Positions 8,153-17,619 of a stretch of DNA of 46,745 nt are shown here, in pieces; the stretch's first letter is position 1; each line of letters begins with the position of its first letter. The notes under the pieces were generated by a model that had not been told where the DNA came from, did not search any database, and saw only the letters and a program-made list of their open reading frames with translations. The stretch is from contig JAEEHC010000062.1 in the NCBI GenBank assembly GCA_016280635.1, positions 1-46,745 on the forward strand, written 5' to 3'. This DNA is from Erysipelotrichaceae bacterium (GTDB lineage: Bacteria > Bacillota_I > Bacilli_A > Erysipelotrichales > Erysipelotrichaceae). The position numbers and the translations under genes are program-made.

Positions 8153-8959
8153 ATGAAACTGAAAGTGCTGATGGATAACCATACCTACATCGATCAATAC
8201 TATCTGGGCGAACCGGCTCTTTCCTTTTACCTGGAAAACGGCCGGGATCGCATCCTCTTTGACACCGGTTATTCTGATGCCTTCATGAGCAATGCCCGAA
8301 AAATGAACATCGAGCTTAAGACGGTAAACAAAGTAGTGCTTTCGCACGGCCATAATGACCATACCGGCGGGTTGCCCCATCTGCTTGCCCTGAATAGATG
8401 GCTCACCGTCATCACTCACCCGGATACCTTCCAGTACCGCCAGGATGATGCCGGTCTGGCCATCTCTTCGCCGCTGTCGAAAATGCAGCTGGAGGAAAGA
8501 TGCGACCTGCGTCTGAGCAAAGAGGTGCAACAGGTAAGCGAAAATCTCTTCTACCTCGGGGAGATCCCGCAGTATCTGGACTTCGAACCGCGCTACAGCA
8601 TCGGCAAGATCCAGGTCAGGGGCGTTCTTAACGATGATTTCATTTATGATGACTCAGCGCTTGTCTACCGGGGAAATAAGGGATTGTTTGTGATCACCGG
8701 CTGTTCGCATGCCGGCATCTGCAACATCATCGAACACGCCCGCAAAGTCTTAAGAGAAGAAAAGATTGCCGGAGTGATCGGCGGCTTCCACCTGTTTGAA
8801 GATGATGAGCGTCTGCATAAGACGATTGAATATCTGAAAAACTGCGACATTGACCAGCTTTACCCCTGTCATTGCGTTTCCCTGAAGGCGAAGATTGAAA
8901 TGGGAAAGCAGCTGGACATCGGCGAAGTCGGTGTCGGCATGGAACTGGACATTGAGTAG
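8153..8959 (+). CDS. Metallo-beta-lactamase-fold hydrolase, COG1237 type
   Basis: This 268-residue protein has the metal-binding HxHxDH motif in LSHGHNDHTGG (about residues 64-74). It also has the second histidine region ITGCSHAGICN and a terminal FHLF/PCHC pattern, as in the dihydropterin ribofuranosyl aminobenzene phosphate synthase-like group. Members are cytosolic metal-dependent hydrolases of mostly unknown substrate. An unremarkable GAGGAAAG site precedes the start. It has no terminator before rbgA and is probably cotranscribed with it. The reaction is not inferable. Confidence 0.85.
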   Translation: MKLKVLMDNHTYIDQYYLGEPALSFYLENGRDRILFDTGYSDAFMSNARKMNIELKTVNKVVLSHGHNDHTGGLPHLLALNRWLTVITHPDTFQYRQDDAGLAISSPLSKMQLEERCDLRLSKEVQQVSENLFYLGEIPQYLDFEPRYSIGKIQVRGVLNDDFIYDDSALVYRGNKGLFVITGCSHAGICNIIEHARKVLREEKIAGVIGGFHLFEDDERLHKTIEYLKNCDIDQLYPCHCVSLKAKIEMGKQLDIGEVGVGMELDIE

Positions 8960-8986
8960 AAAAGTCAGAAGAAAGGAGTGAGGTAG

Positions 8987-9859
8987 ATGAGTGAAGCCAG
9001 AACGAACATCAACTGGTTCCCCGGTCATATGGCCAAGGCCAGACGGGAAATGAGTGAAAACATTAAATATGTTGACATGGTCATTGAAATCAGGGATGGC
9101 CGCATTGTTGCCTCTTCCGAGAATCCGCTGCTTCGCGAAATTGCCGGAAACAAGCCCCGTCTCATCGTCATCTCCAAGAAGGACAAGGCTGAGGATGAGG
9201 TAACGGCAGCCTGGATCGATTATTTTCACAGACATAACATCGAAGCGATCGCCCTTAATCTGGTGGCTGACAGGTCCATAAACAAGAAGATATCCGATGC
9301 CTGTCTGAAGATCATGGCGGAAAAGATCGCCAAGTATAAGGCCAAAGGTATGAAGCATGTCGAGATCAAGGCCATGGTCGTCGGCATTCCCAATGTCGGC
9401 AAGAGTACTCTTATCAACTCAGTCGCACAGAAAAAAGCGGCCAAGACGGCTGACCGGCCCGGTGTTACCCGAAACCTGCAGTGGATCAAGATCTCTCAGG
9501 ATGTTGCCCTGCTGGATACCCCGGGAGTATTGTGGCCGAAGTTTGAAGATGAGAGAACCGCTTTCAATCTGGCCATTACCGGCGCCATCAATGATGACAT
9601 TCTGCCGGTGGAAGATGTAGTCAGATACGCGGTCGGGCAATTGCTGATCAATCATCCGGAGAAGCTGGCTGACCGTTATGGGATCGATACCAATGCGGAT
9701 GCCATTGAAACAATTGACCGGATCGCCAAAGCCAGAGGCTGCCTGTTGAATGACGGCGGTTATGACTATAAGCGCGTCTACGCTTTGATATTGAAGGACA
9801 TCCGCGACAGTCAGCTGGGCGGCATATCCTGGGAGAAACCCAATGCAGACGGCCAATGA
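8987..9859 (+). CDS. rbgA: Ribosome biogenesis GTPase RbgA (YlqF)
   Basis: This 290-residue circularly permuted GTPase is needed for late 50S assembly in Bacillota. The N-terminal NWFPGHMAKARRE signature, the permuted motif order (G4, then G1 GIPNVGKST near residues 130-138, then G3 DTPGV) and the C-terminal helical domain are all present. The G4 motif, NKAD in Bacillus subtilis RbgA, reads SKKD here, so the guanine-contacting Asn is replaced by Ser. A strong AAGGAGTGAGG site precedes the start. It overlaps rnhB by 17 nt. Confidence 0.95.
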   Translation: MSEARTNINWFPGHMAKARREMSENIKYVDMVIEIRDGRIVASSENPLLREIAGNKPRLIVISKKDKAEDEVTAAWIDYFHRHNIEAIALNLVADRSINKKISDACLKIMAEKIAKYKAKGMKHVEIKAMVVGIPNVGKSTLINSVAQKKAAKTADRPGVTRNLQWIKISQDVALLDTPGVLWPKFEDERTAFNLAITGAINDDILPVEDVVRYAVGQLLINHPEKLADRYGIDTNADAIETIDRIAKARGCLLNDGGYDYKRVYALILKDIRDSQLGGISWEKPNADGQ

Positions 9860-10451
9860 GTTTGAGAACCGCTATTGGTCAGTCGATCAGCTGGTAGTGG
9901 GAATCGATGAAGCCGGCCGGGGACCTTTGGCCGGCCCGCTGGTGGTTGCCGGCGTTGTCTTTCCCATGGGTTATCATTCTGATGAGATCTATGATTCCAA
10001 GAAACTTACCGAAAGAAAACGCGAGCAACTGTTTCCACAGATCGTTGAAGATGCCTTGTTCTATGACATTGAGATCGTAGATGTGGAAACGATCGACCGG
10101 CTCAACATTCTGGAAGCGACCAGACAGGCGATGAGCACCATTGCCATGATGGCCCCGGCCCCGGTCGTGCTTACCGATGCCATGAAGCTGTACATTGATA
10201 AGCCGGTGATCGACATTATCAAGGGCGATCAGAAGTCTGTCTCGATCGCCGCCGGTTCCATTCTGGCCAAGGTTACCAGAGACCACATCATGTACCAGCT
10301 GGATGAACTCTACCCGCAGTATAATTTCCGGAAAAACAAGGGCTATCCGACTAAGGACCATCTTAAGGCCCTGGAAGAATACGGGGTTCTGGAGATCCAC
10401 CGGCGCTCCTATAAGCCGGTCATGGAGGCTCTGCAGGGCAAACTGTTTTAG
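9843..10451 (+). CDS. rnhB: Ribonuclease HII
   Basis: This 202-residue enzyme cleaves RNA in RNA-DNA hybrids and single embedded ribonucleotides. The DEAGRGPLAGP motif near residues 22-32 supplies two acidic ligands, TDAMK another, and AAGSILAKVTRD the last. Start at 9843 overlaps the end of rbgA, with GGGAG upstream inside rbgA. The rbgA-rnhB pairing is conserved in Bacillota. The gene is followed by a hairpin that also holds the dprA ribosome binding site. Confidence 0.96.
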   Translation: MQTANEFENRYWSVDQLVVGIDEAGRGPLAGPLVVAGVVFPMGYHSDEIYDSKKLTERKREQLFPQIVEDALFYDIEIVDVETIDRLNILEATRQAMSTIAMMAPAPVVLTDAMKLYIDKPVIDIIKGDQKSVSIAAGSILAKVTRDHIMYQLDELYPQYNFRKNKGYPTKDHLKALEEYGVLEIHRRSYKPVMEALQGKLF

Positions 10452-10462
10452 GAAATGAAGAC

Positions 10463-10495
10463 ATCTTCTGCCAAATATCTGGCAGGAGATTTTTT
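10463..10495 (+). terminator. Terminator hairpin that occludes the dprA ribosome binding site
   Basis: An 11-bp stem (10463-10473 with 10480-10490, one G-T pair) and a T tract (10490-10495) end exactly at the dprA ATG (10496). The only ribosome binding site for dprA, AGGAG at 10484-10488, lies in the 3' arm. The same hairpin could therefore terminate transcription and block translation. Confidence 0.8.
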
Positions 10496-11236
10496 ATGCG
10501 CAATAGACTTATCAGACTGGCCATTGCCCACAGGGGAAACTACGGTGCCATTAAGAAGGCTCTGGAAAACAGGGAAGAAGCGGATCAAACCATCAGGATA
10601 CAGCGGGCGGTAACGATACTGGACCAGGATTACCCGGATAGACTGAGACAGCTGAAATATCCGCCTTATGTCCTGTTTTACATTGGTAATAAACAGCTTC
10701 TTGAGGAAAAATGCCTGTCCATAGTCGGCACCAGGGAACCGAGTTACTACGGCATTCACGCTACCAGAGAACTGGTTTCACTGGTCAAGGACCGCTATGT
10801 GCTGGTTTCCGGCATGGCCAGGGGCATTGATGCCCTGGTCCATGGCGAGGCGGAAAGAACGATCGGAATTCTGGGAAACGGTCTGAATTACGACTATCCG
10901 GCCTGTAATAGCGAACTGTACCGCTACATGCGGGAAAAACAGCTGCTGATCAGTGAGTATCCGCTTGATACCCGGCCTCAGCGTTATCATTTTCCCTTCC
11001 GCAACCGGCTGATCGCTGCCCTTTCTGATGATGTTGTGGTCATGCAGGCCGGACGGAATTCCGGTTCACTGCTTACTGCCAATGAAGCTTTCAAGCTTAA
11101 CCGGAGAGTCCATGCCCTGGTATACCCCTATGACGATGTCAGCGGTCAGGGATGCAACGAACTGATCAGCCGGGGAGCGCTGATGCTTGACGGCAAAAGC
11201 TTTGTCAGACTGGCTGAGAAAAAGTCAGGCAGTTGA
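10496..11236 (+). CDS. dprA: DNA processing protein DprA (Smf), short form
   Basis: This 246-residue protein loads RecA on incoming single-stranded DNA in transformation. Its Rossmann core is visible: SIVGTREPSYYG near residues 83-94, VSGMARGIDALVHGEA, FPFRNRLIAALSDDVVVMQAGRN, and GCNELISRGA. It ends soon after the core, so the C-terminal winged-helix domain of longer DprA proteins is absent. The N-terminal part is only about 80 residues. Expression appears gated by an overlapping hairpin. DprA genes occur in species without proven competence, so natural transformation is not implied. Confidence 0.9.
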   Translation: MRNRLIRLAIAHRGNYGAIKKALENREEADQTIRIQRAVTILDQDYPDRLRQLKYPPYVLFYIGNKQLLEEKCLSIVGTREPSYYGIHATRELVSLVKDRYVLVSGMARGIDALVHGEAERTIGILGNGLNYDYPACNSELYRYMREKQLLISEYPLDTRPQRYHFPFRNRLIAALSDDVVVMQAGRNSGSLLTANEAFKLNRRVHALVYPYDDVSGQGCNELISRGALMLDGKSFVRLAEKKSGS

Positions 11237-11260
11237 CAAATAAAGGAAAAATGGTAAAGA
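11233..11260 (+). promoter_or_regulatory. Weak candidate promoter for topA
   Basis: A perfect TTGACA (11233-11238) overlaps the dprA stop codon. The best -10 at proper spacing, TAAAGA (11255-11260, 16 nt), is poor. An A-rich stretch follows. Confidence 0.3.
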
Positions 11261-11284
11261 ATATAAAACAGGTGGATTAATAGT

Positions 11285-13444
11285 ATGGAAAAAATTAAGA
11301 ATTTAGTAATAGTCGAATCGCCCAGCAAGGCGAGTACGATCGAAAAATATCTGGGAAAAGACTACGAGGTCGTCGCCTCCAAGGGCCACATCAACGATCT
11401 TGCTACCAGCGGCAAGGGCCATCTGGGCATCGATGTCGATAACGGCTTTGTGCCTACCTATACCATTTCCCCAGCCAAGAAGAGCATCGTCAAGGCCCTT
11501 AAGGAAGATGTCAAAAAGGCGGAAAACGTCTTACTGGCGACTGACCCGGATAGGGAAGGCGAAGCCATTGCCTACCATCTGGCCAACACCCTTAACATTC
11601 CGCTGGACCGGGACAACCGCATCGTTTTCCACGAGGTAACCAAACCGGCCGTCCAGAAGGCCATTGGCGAACCGCGTAAGGTCGACATGGACCTGGTCGA
11701 TTCTCAGGAGACCAGAAGAATGCTCGACCGGATCATCGGTTTCAAGCTTTCCACCCTGCTCAACAGCAAGATCAAGTCCAAGTCCGCCGGCCGGGTACAG
11801 TCGGTAGCTTTGAAACTTATTGTTGACCGGGAAAAGGAGATCGCGGCTTTTGTGCCGGAAGAATACTGGACCATTACTGCTGAATTTCTGAAGGAAAAGC
11901 AGGATTTCGAAGCTCAGCTGACCAAAATCGACGGCCAGAAAGCCGAAATCGCTGAAGAGAAACAGGCCCTGAAGATCCGTGAAGACTGCCTTAATAATGA
12001 GTTCACCGTTGGTGAGGTCAATGAGGAAGTCAAGCACCGCAAACCCAAGCTGCCTTATATTACTTCCACGCTGCAGCAGGATGCCGCCAACAAGCTGAAC
12101 TTCACCTCCAAGAAGACCATGAGCATTGCTCAGAAACTCTATGAAGGTGTCAATATCGGCTCAACTACCACCGGTCTGATAACCTACATGCGTACTGACG
12201 CTGCCCGTCTGTCGCCCGTTTTCATGGCGCAGGCGAGAGATTTCATTAAGGATAATTACGGGGAGAAGTACTGCGGATATTTCCACCAGAAGGTCGATAA
12301 GAACGCCCAGGACGCTCATGAGGCCATCCGGCCGACCAATGTGGAGAACACCCCGGAGAAGATTGCTTCCCATCTGACTAACGATGAACTGAAGCTTTAC
12401 AAGATGATCTACTACCGGACGCTGGCCTGCATGATGGCTGATGCCCTGTTCAACAGCAAGACTGTCCGGCTGGACTGCCTGAATTATGAATTTACCGCTA
12501 CCGGCCGCACCCTGATCTTCGACGGTTATCTGAAGGTCTATAAGGACTATGAGAGCTCTGAGGATAAGGATCTGCCTTTGCTGGAAAAGGATGAAAAACT
12601 GAAGGCCGAAGATGTTCTGGCCAAGCAGCATTTCACCGAACCGCCCTTACGCTATTCAGAGGCCAGACTGATCAAGGCTATGGAGGAAAACGGCATCGGC
12701 AGGCCATCCACCTACGCCACCATCATTGATACCATCATCAAGCGGGAATATGTGACTCTGCAGAAGAGCAATGAGGGCTCCCGGATCCGCGTCTTTGTGC
12801 CCACTGAACAGGGTACCCTGACGACTGAAAAACTGGACGAGTATTTCAGCTCGATCATCAATGTCAAGTATACTTCCGACATGGAAAAGCAGCTTGATGA
12901 CATTGCCGAGGGCAAGCTGGCCAAGCTGGATTCCCTTAACGGCTTCTACGGTCCGTTCATGGACCTTCTTGATCATGCCAAGGAAAACATGGAAAAGATC
13001 GCTCCGGTCAAAGTCGGCCGGCTGTGTCCGCAATGCGGCAGCGAACTGGTTGAACGCAAGAGCAGATACGGCGTCTTCATCGCCTGTTCCAACTATCCCA
13101 AGTGCAAGTATCACGAAGACAAGCAGGATGAAAATGAACCGCAGGAAAAGAAGGACTACGGGACCTGTCCGCAATGCGGCAATCCCCTGGTGGAAAAGCG
13201 GGGCCGCTATGGCAAGTTCATTGCCTGCTCCAATTACCCTGAGTGCAAGTACATCCAGAAGAAGGAAAAGGAAAAGCCGGAGGAGACCGGTGAACTGTGC
13301 CCGGATTGCGGTTCGCCCTTAGTCAAGCGCAAGTCACGCTATGGCAAGGAATTCATCGGCTGCTCCAACTACCCCAAGTGCCGCTACATCAAGACCAGCG
13401 GCCGGGTAAAGGTGGTTAAGAAGAAAGATGAAGCCGACAGTTAA
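11285..13444 (+). CDS. topA: DNA topoisomerase I
   Basis: This 719-residue type IA topoisomerase relaxes negative supercoils. The TOPRIM domain starts at once ([17 protein letters not shown]) and contains DPDREGEA. The active-site tyrosine lies in [14 protein letters not shown] around residue 300. Three C-terminal zinc ribbons of the CPxCG...CSNYPxC type follow, at about residues 580-610, 626-656 and 670-700. The stop overlaps trmFO by 17 nt. The topA-trmFO-xerC order is a conserved Bacillota arrangement; the hslVU and codY genes that follow it in Bacillus are absent here. Confidence 0.98.
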   Translation: MEKIKNLVIVESPSKASTIEKYLGKDYEVVASKGHINDLATSGKGHLGIDVDNGFVPTYTISPAKKSIVKALKEDVKKAENVLLATDPDREGEAIAYHLANTLNIPLDRDNRIVFHEVTKPAVQKAIGEPRKVDMDLVDSQETRRMLDRIIGFKLSTLLNSKIKSKSAGRVQSVALKLIVDREKEIAAFVPEEYWTITAEFLKEKQDFEAQLTKIDGQKAEIAEEKQALKIREDCLNNEFTVGEVNEEVKHRKPKLPYITSTLQQDAANKLNFTSKKTMSIAQKLYEGVNIGSTTTGLITYMRTDAARLSPVFMAQARDFIKDNYGEKYCGYFHQKVDKNAQDAHEAIRPTNVENTPEKIASHLTNDELKLYKMIYYRTLACMMADALFNSKTVRLDCLNYEFTATGRTLIFDGYLKVYKDYESSEDKDLPLLEKDEKLKAEDVLAKQHFTEPPLRYSEARLIKAMEENGIGRPSTYATIIDTIIKREYVTLQKSNEGSRIRVFVPTEQGTLTTEKLDEYFSSIINVKYTSDMEKQLDDIAEGKLAKLDSLNGFYGPFMDLLDHAKENMEKIAPVKVGRLCPQCGSELVERKSRYGVFIACSNYPKCKYHEDKQDENEPQEKKDYGTCPQCGNPLVEKRGRYGKFIACSNYPECKYIQKKEKEKPEETGELCPDCGSPLVKRKSRYGKEFIGCSNYPKCRYIKTSGRVKVVKKKDEADS

Positions 13445-14717
13445 TGTCATCGGAGCCGGTTTAGCCGGAAGTGAGGCCACCTGGCAGCTTTTGCGCCGGG
13501 GCTTCAAGGTCCGGCTGTACGAACAGCGACCGGTAAATACTACAGGAGCACACCATACGGACCGGTTCGCTGAACTGGTCTGTTCCAATTCCCTGCGTTC
13601 CAACGCCATTACCAACGCGGTCGGACTGCTGAAGCAGGAAATGCGCTTGCTGGATTCCCTGATCATGAAGATGGCAGACAGAAATGCCTTGCCGGCCGGC
13701 TCGGCACTGGCCGTTGACCGGGAAAATTTCGCAAATGACATAACGGCATTTCTGAAGAATGATCCCAATGTGGAAGTCATCAATGAGCAGATCACCCAGA
13801 TCCCTGAAGGACCGACCATCATTGCGACCGGTCCGCTTACTTCCGACGCTTTGGCTAAGGCCATCGGCGATTACTTCCAGCTGGAAAGCCTGTATTTCTT
13901 TGACGCGGCGGCGCCGATCATAACCAAGGAAAGCATCAACATGGATATAGCCTACTACAAGAGCCGCTATGACAAGGGGGATGCCGACTACATCAACTGC
14001 CCCTTTACCAGAGAACAGTTTGACGCTTTCTACAATGAACTTATCAACGCGGAAACGGCGGAAGTACACGGCGTTGATAAGGAAGTATACTTTGAAGGCT
14101 GCATGCCCATCGAGGTAATGGCCAAACGCGGTCCTCAGACGCTGACCTTCGGACCTCTGAAACCGGTTGGATTGGCAAGAGAGGGAGAAAGACCTTACGC
14201 CGTCGTTCAGCTGCGTCAGGATAACGCCATCGATACTCTCTATAACATCGTCGGTTTCCAGACTCACCTGAAATGGGGCGAGCAGAAACGGGTGTTTTCG
14301 ATGATCCCGGGACTGGAAAACTGTGAGATCGTCCGCTATGGCGTCATGCACCGCAATACCTATCTGAAGTCGCCGCTGATCTTAAGACCGACCTATCAGA
14401 CCATCAAGAGGGATGACCTGTTTTTTGCCGGCCAGATGACCGGGGTGGAAGGCTACATTGAATCAGCCGCCAGCGGCCTGCTGGCAGGCCATAACATGGC
14501 ACTTTATCTGGAAGGAAAGCAGCCACTGGTAATGCCGCCCACCACCATGATCGGTGCCATGGCCAATTACATTACCCATGCCGGGGAGAACTTCCAGCCG
14601 ATGAATGCCAACTTCGGCATCTTCACTCTGGAAGGCTTTGTCCGCAAGCAGGACCGCAAGGAAGCTTACGGCAGACAGGCCCTTCCCATCATCGAAAAGT
14701 ACGCTCGGGAGTGGTAG
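13428..14717 (+). CDS. trmFO: Folate/FAD-dependent tRNA uracil-54 methyltransferase TrmFO
   Basis: This 429-residue flavoprotein makes ribothymidine at tRNA position 54, using methylenetetrahydrofolate as carbon donor and FAD as reductant. An N-terminal dinucleotide-binding motif ([11 protein letters not shown]) is followed by the family signature [10 protein letters not shown]. The FAD-contacting C-terminal part includes [20 protein letters not shown]. It overlaps topA by 17 nt and is followed after 2 nt by xerC. Length and motifs are normal. Confidence 0.97.
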   Translation: MKPTVNVIGAGLAGSEATWQLLRRGFKVRLYEQRPVNTTGAHHTDRFAELVCSNSLRSNAITNAVGLLKQEMRLLDSLIMKMADRNALPAGSALAVDRENFANDITAFLKNDPNVEVINEQITQIPEGPTIIATGPLTSDALAKAIGDYFQLESLYFFDAAAPIITKESINMDIAYYKSRYDKGDADYINCPFTREQFDAFYNELINAETAEVHGVDKEVYFEGCMPIEVMAKRGPQTLTFGPLKPVGLAREGERPYAVVQLRQDNAIDTLYNIVGFQTHLKWGEQKRVFSMIPGLENCEIVRYGVMHRNTYLKSPLILRPTYQTIKRDDLFFAGQMTGVEGYIESAASGLLAGHNMALYLEGKQPLVMPPTTMIGAMANYITHAGENFQPMNANFGIFTLEGFVRKQDRKEAYGRQALPIIEKYAREW

Positions 14718-14719
14718 CC

Positions 14720-15622
14720 ATGGAAGAGATCCTGGAACACTTCCTTGATTACATTGTCAACACCAACAGCGGCTCGCAAGATACCCGTCAGGCTTATGGC
14801 CGGGATCTGCGCCGCTATCTTTCCTATCTGAAGCAGGAAGGCATTACCTCCTATGGCGATGCTGACCGTACCGTCGTTCTGGGGTTTCTGAACTATCTGC
14901 GCACTGATAAGCAGTTTTCCGATATCTCCAACCGTTCCATTGCCCGCAACCTCAGCGCCTTAAGGAGCTTCTACCGTTATCTCAACGAAATGCAGATCGC
15001 TGAAGGCAACCCCTTTGCGGCCGTTAAGATCAAGGTGGAAAAGAACCGGCTTCCCGATTACCTGTTTGAGGATGAGGTCGATGCCTTATTAGGCTGTTTT
15101 GATCTCCATGATGAGATGGGCTATCGCAACCGCACCATCTTTGAAACGATGTACGGCTGCGGGCTGCGTCTTTCCGAGGCCTGCAACCTGAAGATCAGCG
15201 ACATCGATTTCTCCAACCGGTTGTTGAGGATCACCGGCAAGGGCAACAAGCAGCGTCTGGTGCCGTTCTACGATCTGATCGGAAAGCTTCTTAAAAACTA
15301 CCTGACGGTCATCAGACCGAAGTTCATGAAGGAAGATCACGATTATGTCTTCGTCAACCGCAATGGCAAGAAGATAACTCCCCGTGGCATCCAGTATCTT
15401 CTGGAAAAGACCGTGCTTGACAACAACCTGCCAATGCATGTTCATCCCCATACCCTGCGCCACTCCTTCGCGACCCATCTGCTGGATAAGGGAGCGGACA
15501 TCCGGATCGTTCAGGAACTTCTTGGCCACTCCAATCTCTCGACGACTCAGATCTATACCCACATAACTTCCGAGCATCTGCGGGAAAGCTACGACCGGGC
15601 ATTTGAAAAGCGTCATGACTGA
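14720..15622 (+). CDS. xerC: Tyrosine recombinase XerC/CodV
   Basis: This 300-residue recombinase resolves chromosome dimers at dif with XerD. All catalytic residues can be placed: Arg150 (CGLR), Lys174, the HPHTLRHSFATHLL box with His244 and Arg247, His270 (LLGH) and nucleophile Tyr279. The ATG at 14720 is chosen because GGGAG lies 8 nt upstream; an in-frame GTG at 14711 is part of that site. The position after topA-trmFO marks it as the housekeeping enzyme rather than a phage integrase. Confidence 0.95.
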   Translation: MEEILEHFLDYIVNTNSGSQDTRQAYGRDLRRYLSYLKQEGITSYGDADRTVVLGFLNYLRTDKQFSDISNRSIARNLSALRSFYRYLNEMQIAEGNPFAAVKIKVEKNRLPDYLFEDEVDALLGCFDLHDEMGYRNRTIFETMYGCGLRLSEACNLKISDIDFSNRLLRITGKGNKQRLVPFYDLIGKLLKNYLTVIRPKFMKEDHDYVFVNRNGKKITPRGIQYLLEKTVLDNNLPMHVHPHTLRHSFATHLLDKGADIRIVQELLGHSNLSTTQIYTHITSEHLRESYDRAFEKRHD

Positions 15623-15626
15623 ATAA

Positions 15627-15656
15627 GGGCGATCATTGGAAAATGAGCGCCTTTTC
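15627..15656 (+). terminator. Terminator after xerC
   Basis: GGCG-TCATT pairs with AATGA-CGCC across one A/G mismatch (15628-15636 with 15643-15651), followed by TTTTCT. Its T tract sits where the -35 of the glgA promoter would be. Confidence 0.65.
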
Positions 15657-15670
15657 TGTCTGTAAGGCTG

Positions 15671-15679
15671 TGCTATAAT
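15671..15679 (+). promoter_or_regulatory. Extended -10 promoter for glgA
   Basis: TGCTATAAT is a full extended -10 element; no good -35 is seen, only T-rich terminator sequence. Just downstream lies the perfect 10-nt palindrome ATTGATCAAT (15691-15700), which could be an operator. Confidence 0.6.
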
Positions 15680-15722
15680 GGAATAAAGTAATTGATCAAT
15701 ATCATAACGGGAGAAAACAATT

Positions 15723-17537
15723 ATGAAGATACTGTTTGTTACCAGTGAATGCGCGCCGTATTCCAAGTCCGGCGGTCTGGCCGATGTGGCCTTTTCCCTG
15801 CCTCCAGCCTTGAAACGGGAAGGCCAGGAGATCCAGATAATCACACCGTATTACAAGTGTGCCAGGGATCGCTTTTCAGATCAGATCAGTTTTGTCACTT
15901 CTCTTAATGTCACTCTGGGACAGGCCAGCCTGTACTGCGGATTACTGAAGGGTGAACTCAATGGCGTTCCGGTCTGGTTCATTGACAACCAGGATCTGTT
16001 CAACCGCGATAAGCTGTATGGCTATGATGATGACAAGTTCCGCTTTGCCTGGTTCTCCAAGGCGGTCATTGAGGTCATGCGGGTCATTGATTTCATTCCC
16101 GACATTCTTCACTGCAATGACTGGGAGAGTGCTTTGGCTATCATCTATCTGCGTGACCATCAGACAATCTATACCGAATACCGCAACATCAGAACCGTCT
16201 ACACGATCCACAACATCGCCTATCAGGGCCAGTACGGCGCTGACCAGCTGACGACCACCTTTGCCCTGGATCCGGGCTGGTATGCCGGCGGTCTGGGCTA
16301 TGAATATGAAGGACGCTCGGATGTCAACCTGATGAAGGGGGCCATGTTAATGAGTGATGCCGTTTCCACGGTCTCTCCCACCTATGCCCGGGAACTCCAT
16401 CAGCCCCGCTTCGGCAAGGGACTGCAGGGGGTTTGCGACATGATCGAAGACAAGATGTACGGCATCATCAACGGTATTGACCCCGATCACTATGATCCGG
16501 CAAAGGATAAGCGGCTGCCGGCCAACTTCACTGTCGCGGACATGAGCGGCAAGCTGACCTGCAAGCATTATCTGCAGGATACCTTCGGCCTGCGCCGGGA
16601 AGTTCACTGGCCCTTATTTGCGGTCGTTGCCCGACTGGTACCTCAGAAGGGCGTCGATCTGATCATGGAATTATTGCCTCAACTGATGCAGAAGGGAATT
16701 CAGCTGATCATCTTCGGTCAGGGAGAACGTAAGTATACCGATTTCTTCCGGGAGTGTACATACCGTTATCCTGGCCAGCTGGGCTTCTCTGATGACTATT
16801 CCGAAGAGATGGCGGCCCGGGTCTTTGCCGGCGCTGATCTCTATCTGATGCCTTCCGAGTTTGAACCCTGCGGACTTTCCCAGATGATGGCCATGCGCTA
16901 CGGCACCGTCCCGGTCGTTCATGAGACCGGCGGATTGAAGGATACCGTCAGGCCTTATTCCGATTTTGACGGTATCGGCGACGGCTTCTCCTTCAGCGAA
17001 TACAATGCCAAGAGCCTGATGCTGGCGATCGATGAAGCCATCAAACTCTACTTTGCGGAACGCAAGACCTTCAAGAAACTGAGAGAGCGCTGCATGAAGA
17101 AGGATTTCTCCTGGGACAAGTCAGCGCAGACCTACATTAAGATGTATTCCGACATTGCCTCTTCCCAGCACGACCCCAACGTCACCTTCAAGGACGCCTA
17201 TGACGCTCTGAAGGTCGTCTATGAGGATCTTGAACTGGTTCGCAACGAATACCTGGCCAGACAGGCCGATGACTTCAGCGTCATCGCTCAGGTCAGGATC
17301 GTCGGTCCGGGTGAGGGAACTTTCTATCTGAAGATCGATAAGAGCGGTCTGGAAATGCAGCCGTACAACTATGAAGGAGCTGATGTCAGCATTGCCACCA
17401 GCCTGGACAACCTCTTCAACATGGCTACCGGAGCGGTGTCAGCGGACAAGCTGTTTGTCAACGGCCAGATGAAGGTCGAAGGCAACATTTCCAAGGGCGC
17501 CAAACTGCGCAATCTGCTGGGAAAACCCGAAGAATAA
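15723..17537 (+). CDS. glgA: Glycogen synthase GlgA with an SCP2-like C-terminal extension
   Basis: Residues 1-478 form a complete GT5 ADP-glucose-type glycogen synthase: SKSGGLADVAFSLP at the start, HCNDWESA, ARLVPQKGVDLI, and EPCGLSQMMAMRYGT with ETGGLKDTV near residues 380-405. Family members usually end near residue 480. This one continues about 125 residues; the part from about 510 has the pattern of an SCP2 sterol-carrier-like domain (GTFYLKI, DVSIATSLDNLFNMATG, LFVNGQMKVEGN, LRNLL). The continuous frame and a terminator right after it argue against a frameshift. No glgB, glgC, glgD or glgP is adjacent, so it is a solitary gene. The extension's role is unknown; lipid or hydrophobic ligand binding is possible. 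Confidence 0.93.
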   Translation: MKILFVTSECAPYSKSGGLADVAFSLPPALKREGQEIQIITPYYKCARDRFSDQISFVTSLNVTLGQASLYCGLLKGELNGVPVWFIDNQDLFNRDKLYGYDDDKFRFAWFSKAVIEVMRVIDFIPDILHCNDWESALAIIYLRDHQTIYTEYRNIRTVYTIHNIAYQGQYGADQLTTTFALDPGWYAGGLGYEYEGRSDVNLMKGAMLMSDAVSTVSPTYARELHQPRFGKGLQGVCDMIEDKMYGIINGIDPDHYDPAKDKRLPANFTVADMSGKLTCKHYLQDTFGLRREVHWPLFAVVARLVPQKGVDLIMELLPQLMQKGIQLIIFGQGERKYTDFFRECTYRYPGQLGFSDDYSEEMAARVFAGADLYLMPSEFEPCGLSQMMAMRYGTVPVVHETGGLKDTVRPYSDFDGIGDGFSFSEYNAKSLMLAIDEAIKLYFAERKTFKKLRERCMKKDFSWDKSAQTYIKMYSDIASSQHDPNVTFKDAYDALKVVYEDLELVRNEYLARQADDFSVIAQVRIVGPGEGTFYLKIDKSGLEMQPYNYEGADVSIATSLDNLFNMATGAVSADKLFVNGQMKVEGNISKGAKLRNLLGKPEE

Positions 17538-17566
17538 GCTGACTTAAGCAGGTGTTTGAAAACATG

Positions 17567-17606
17567 AGACAGTAATGGCGATTTTGCTTGATTACTGTCT
17601 TTTTTA
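17567..17606 (+). terminator. Terminator after glgA
   Basis: A perfect 10-bp stem AGACAGTAAT/ATTACTGTCT (17567-17576 with 17591-17600) with a 14-nt loop is followed by TTTTT. Confidence 0.85.
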
Positions 17607-17615
17607 TGGTATGAT
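17588..17615 (+). promoter_or_regulatory. Promoter for rpsB-tsf inside the glgA terminator
   Basis: TTGATT (17588-17593), a 16-nt spacer and TATGAT (17610-17615) overlap the 3' arm of the glgA terminator. Placement fits the roughly 110-nt rpsB leader. Confidence 0.5.
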
Positions 17616-17619
17616 TATT

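Noticed and set aside
13461-14351. 296-codon antisense frame in trmFO
   Set aside because: Shadow frame produced by codon bias; no start signals and trmFO is intact.
14720-15622. Phage or island integrase
   Set aside because: Context after topA-trmFO and full-length XerC features indicate the housekeeping recombinase; no att repeats or phage genes are seen.
15691-15700. Fnr site before glgA
   Set aside because: The palindrome lacks the 4-nt central spacer of Fnr sites; kept only as a possible unassigned operator.
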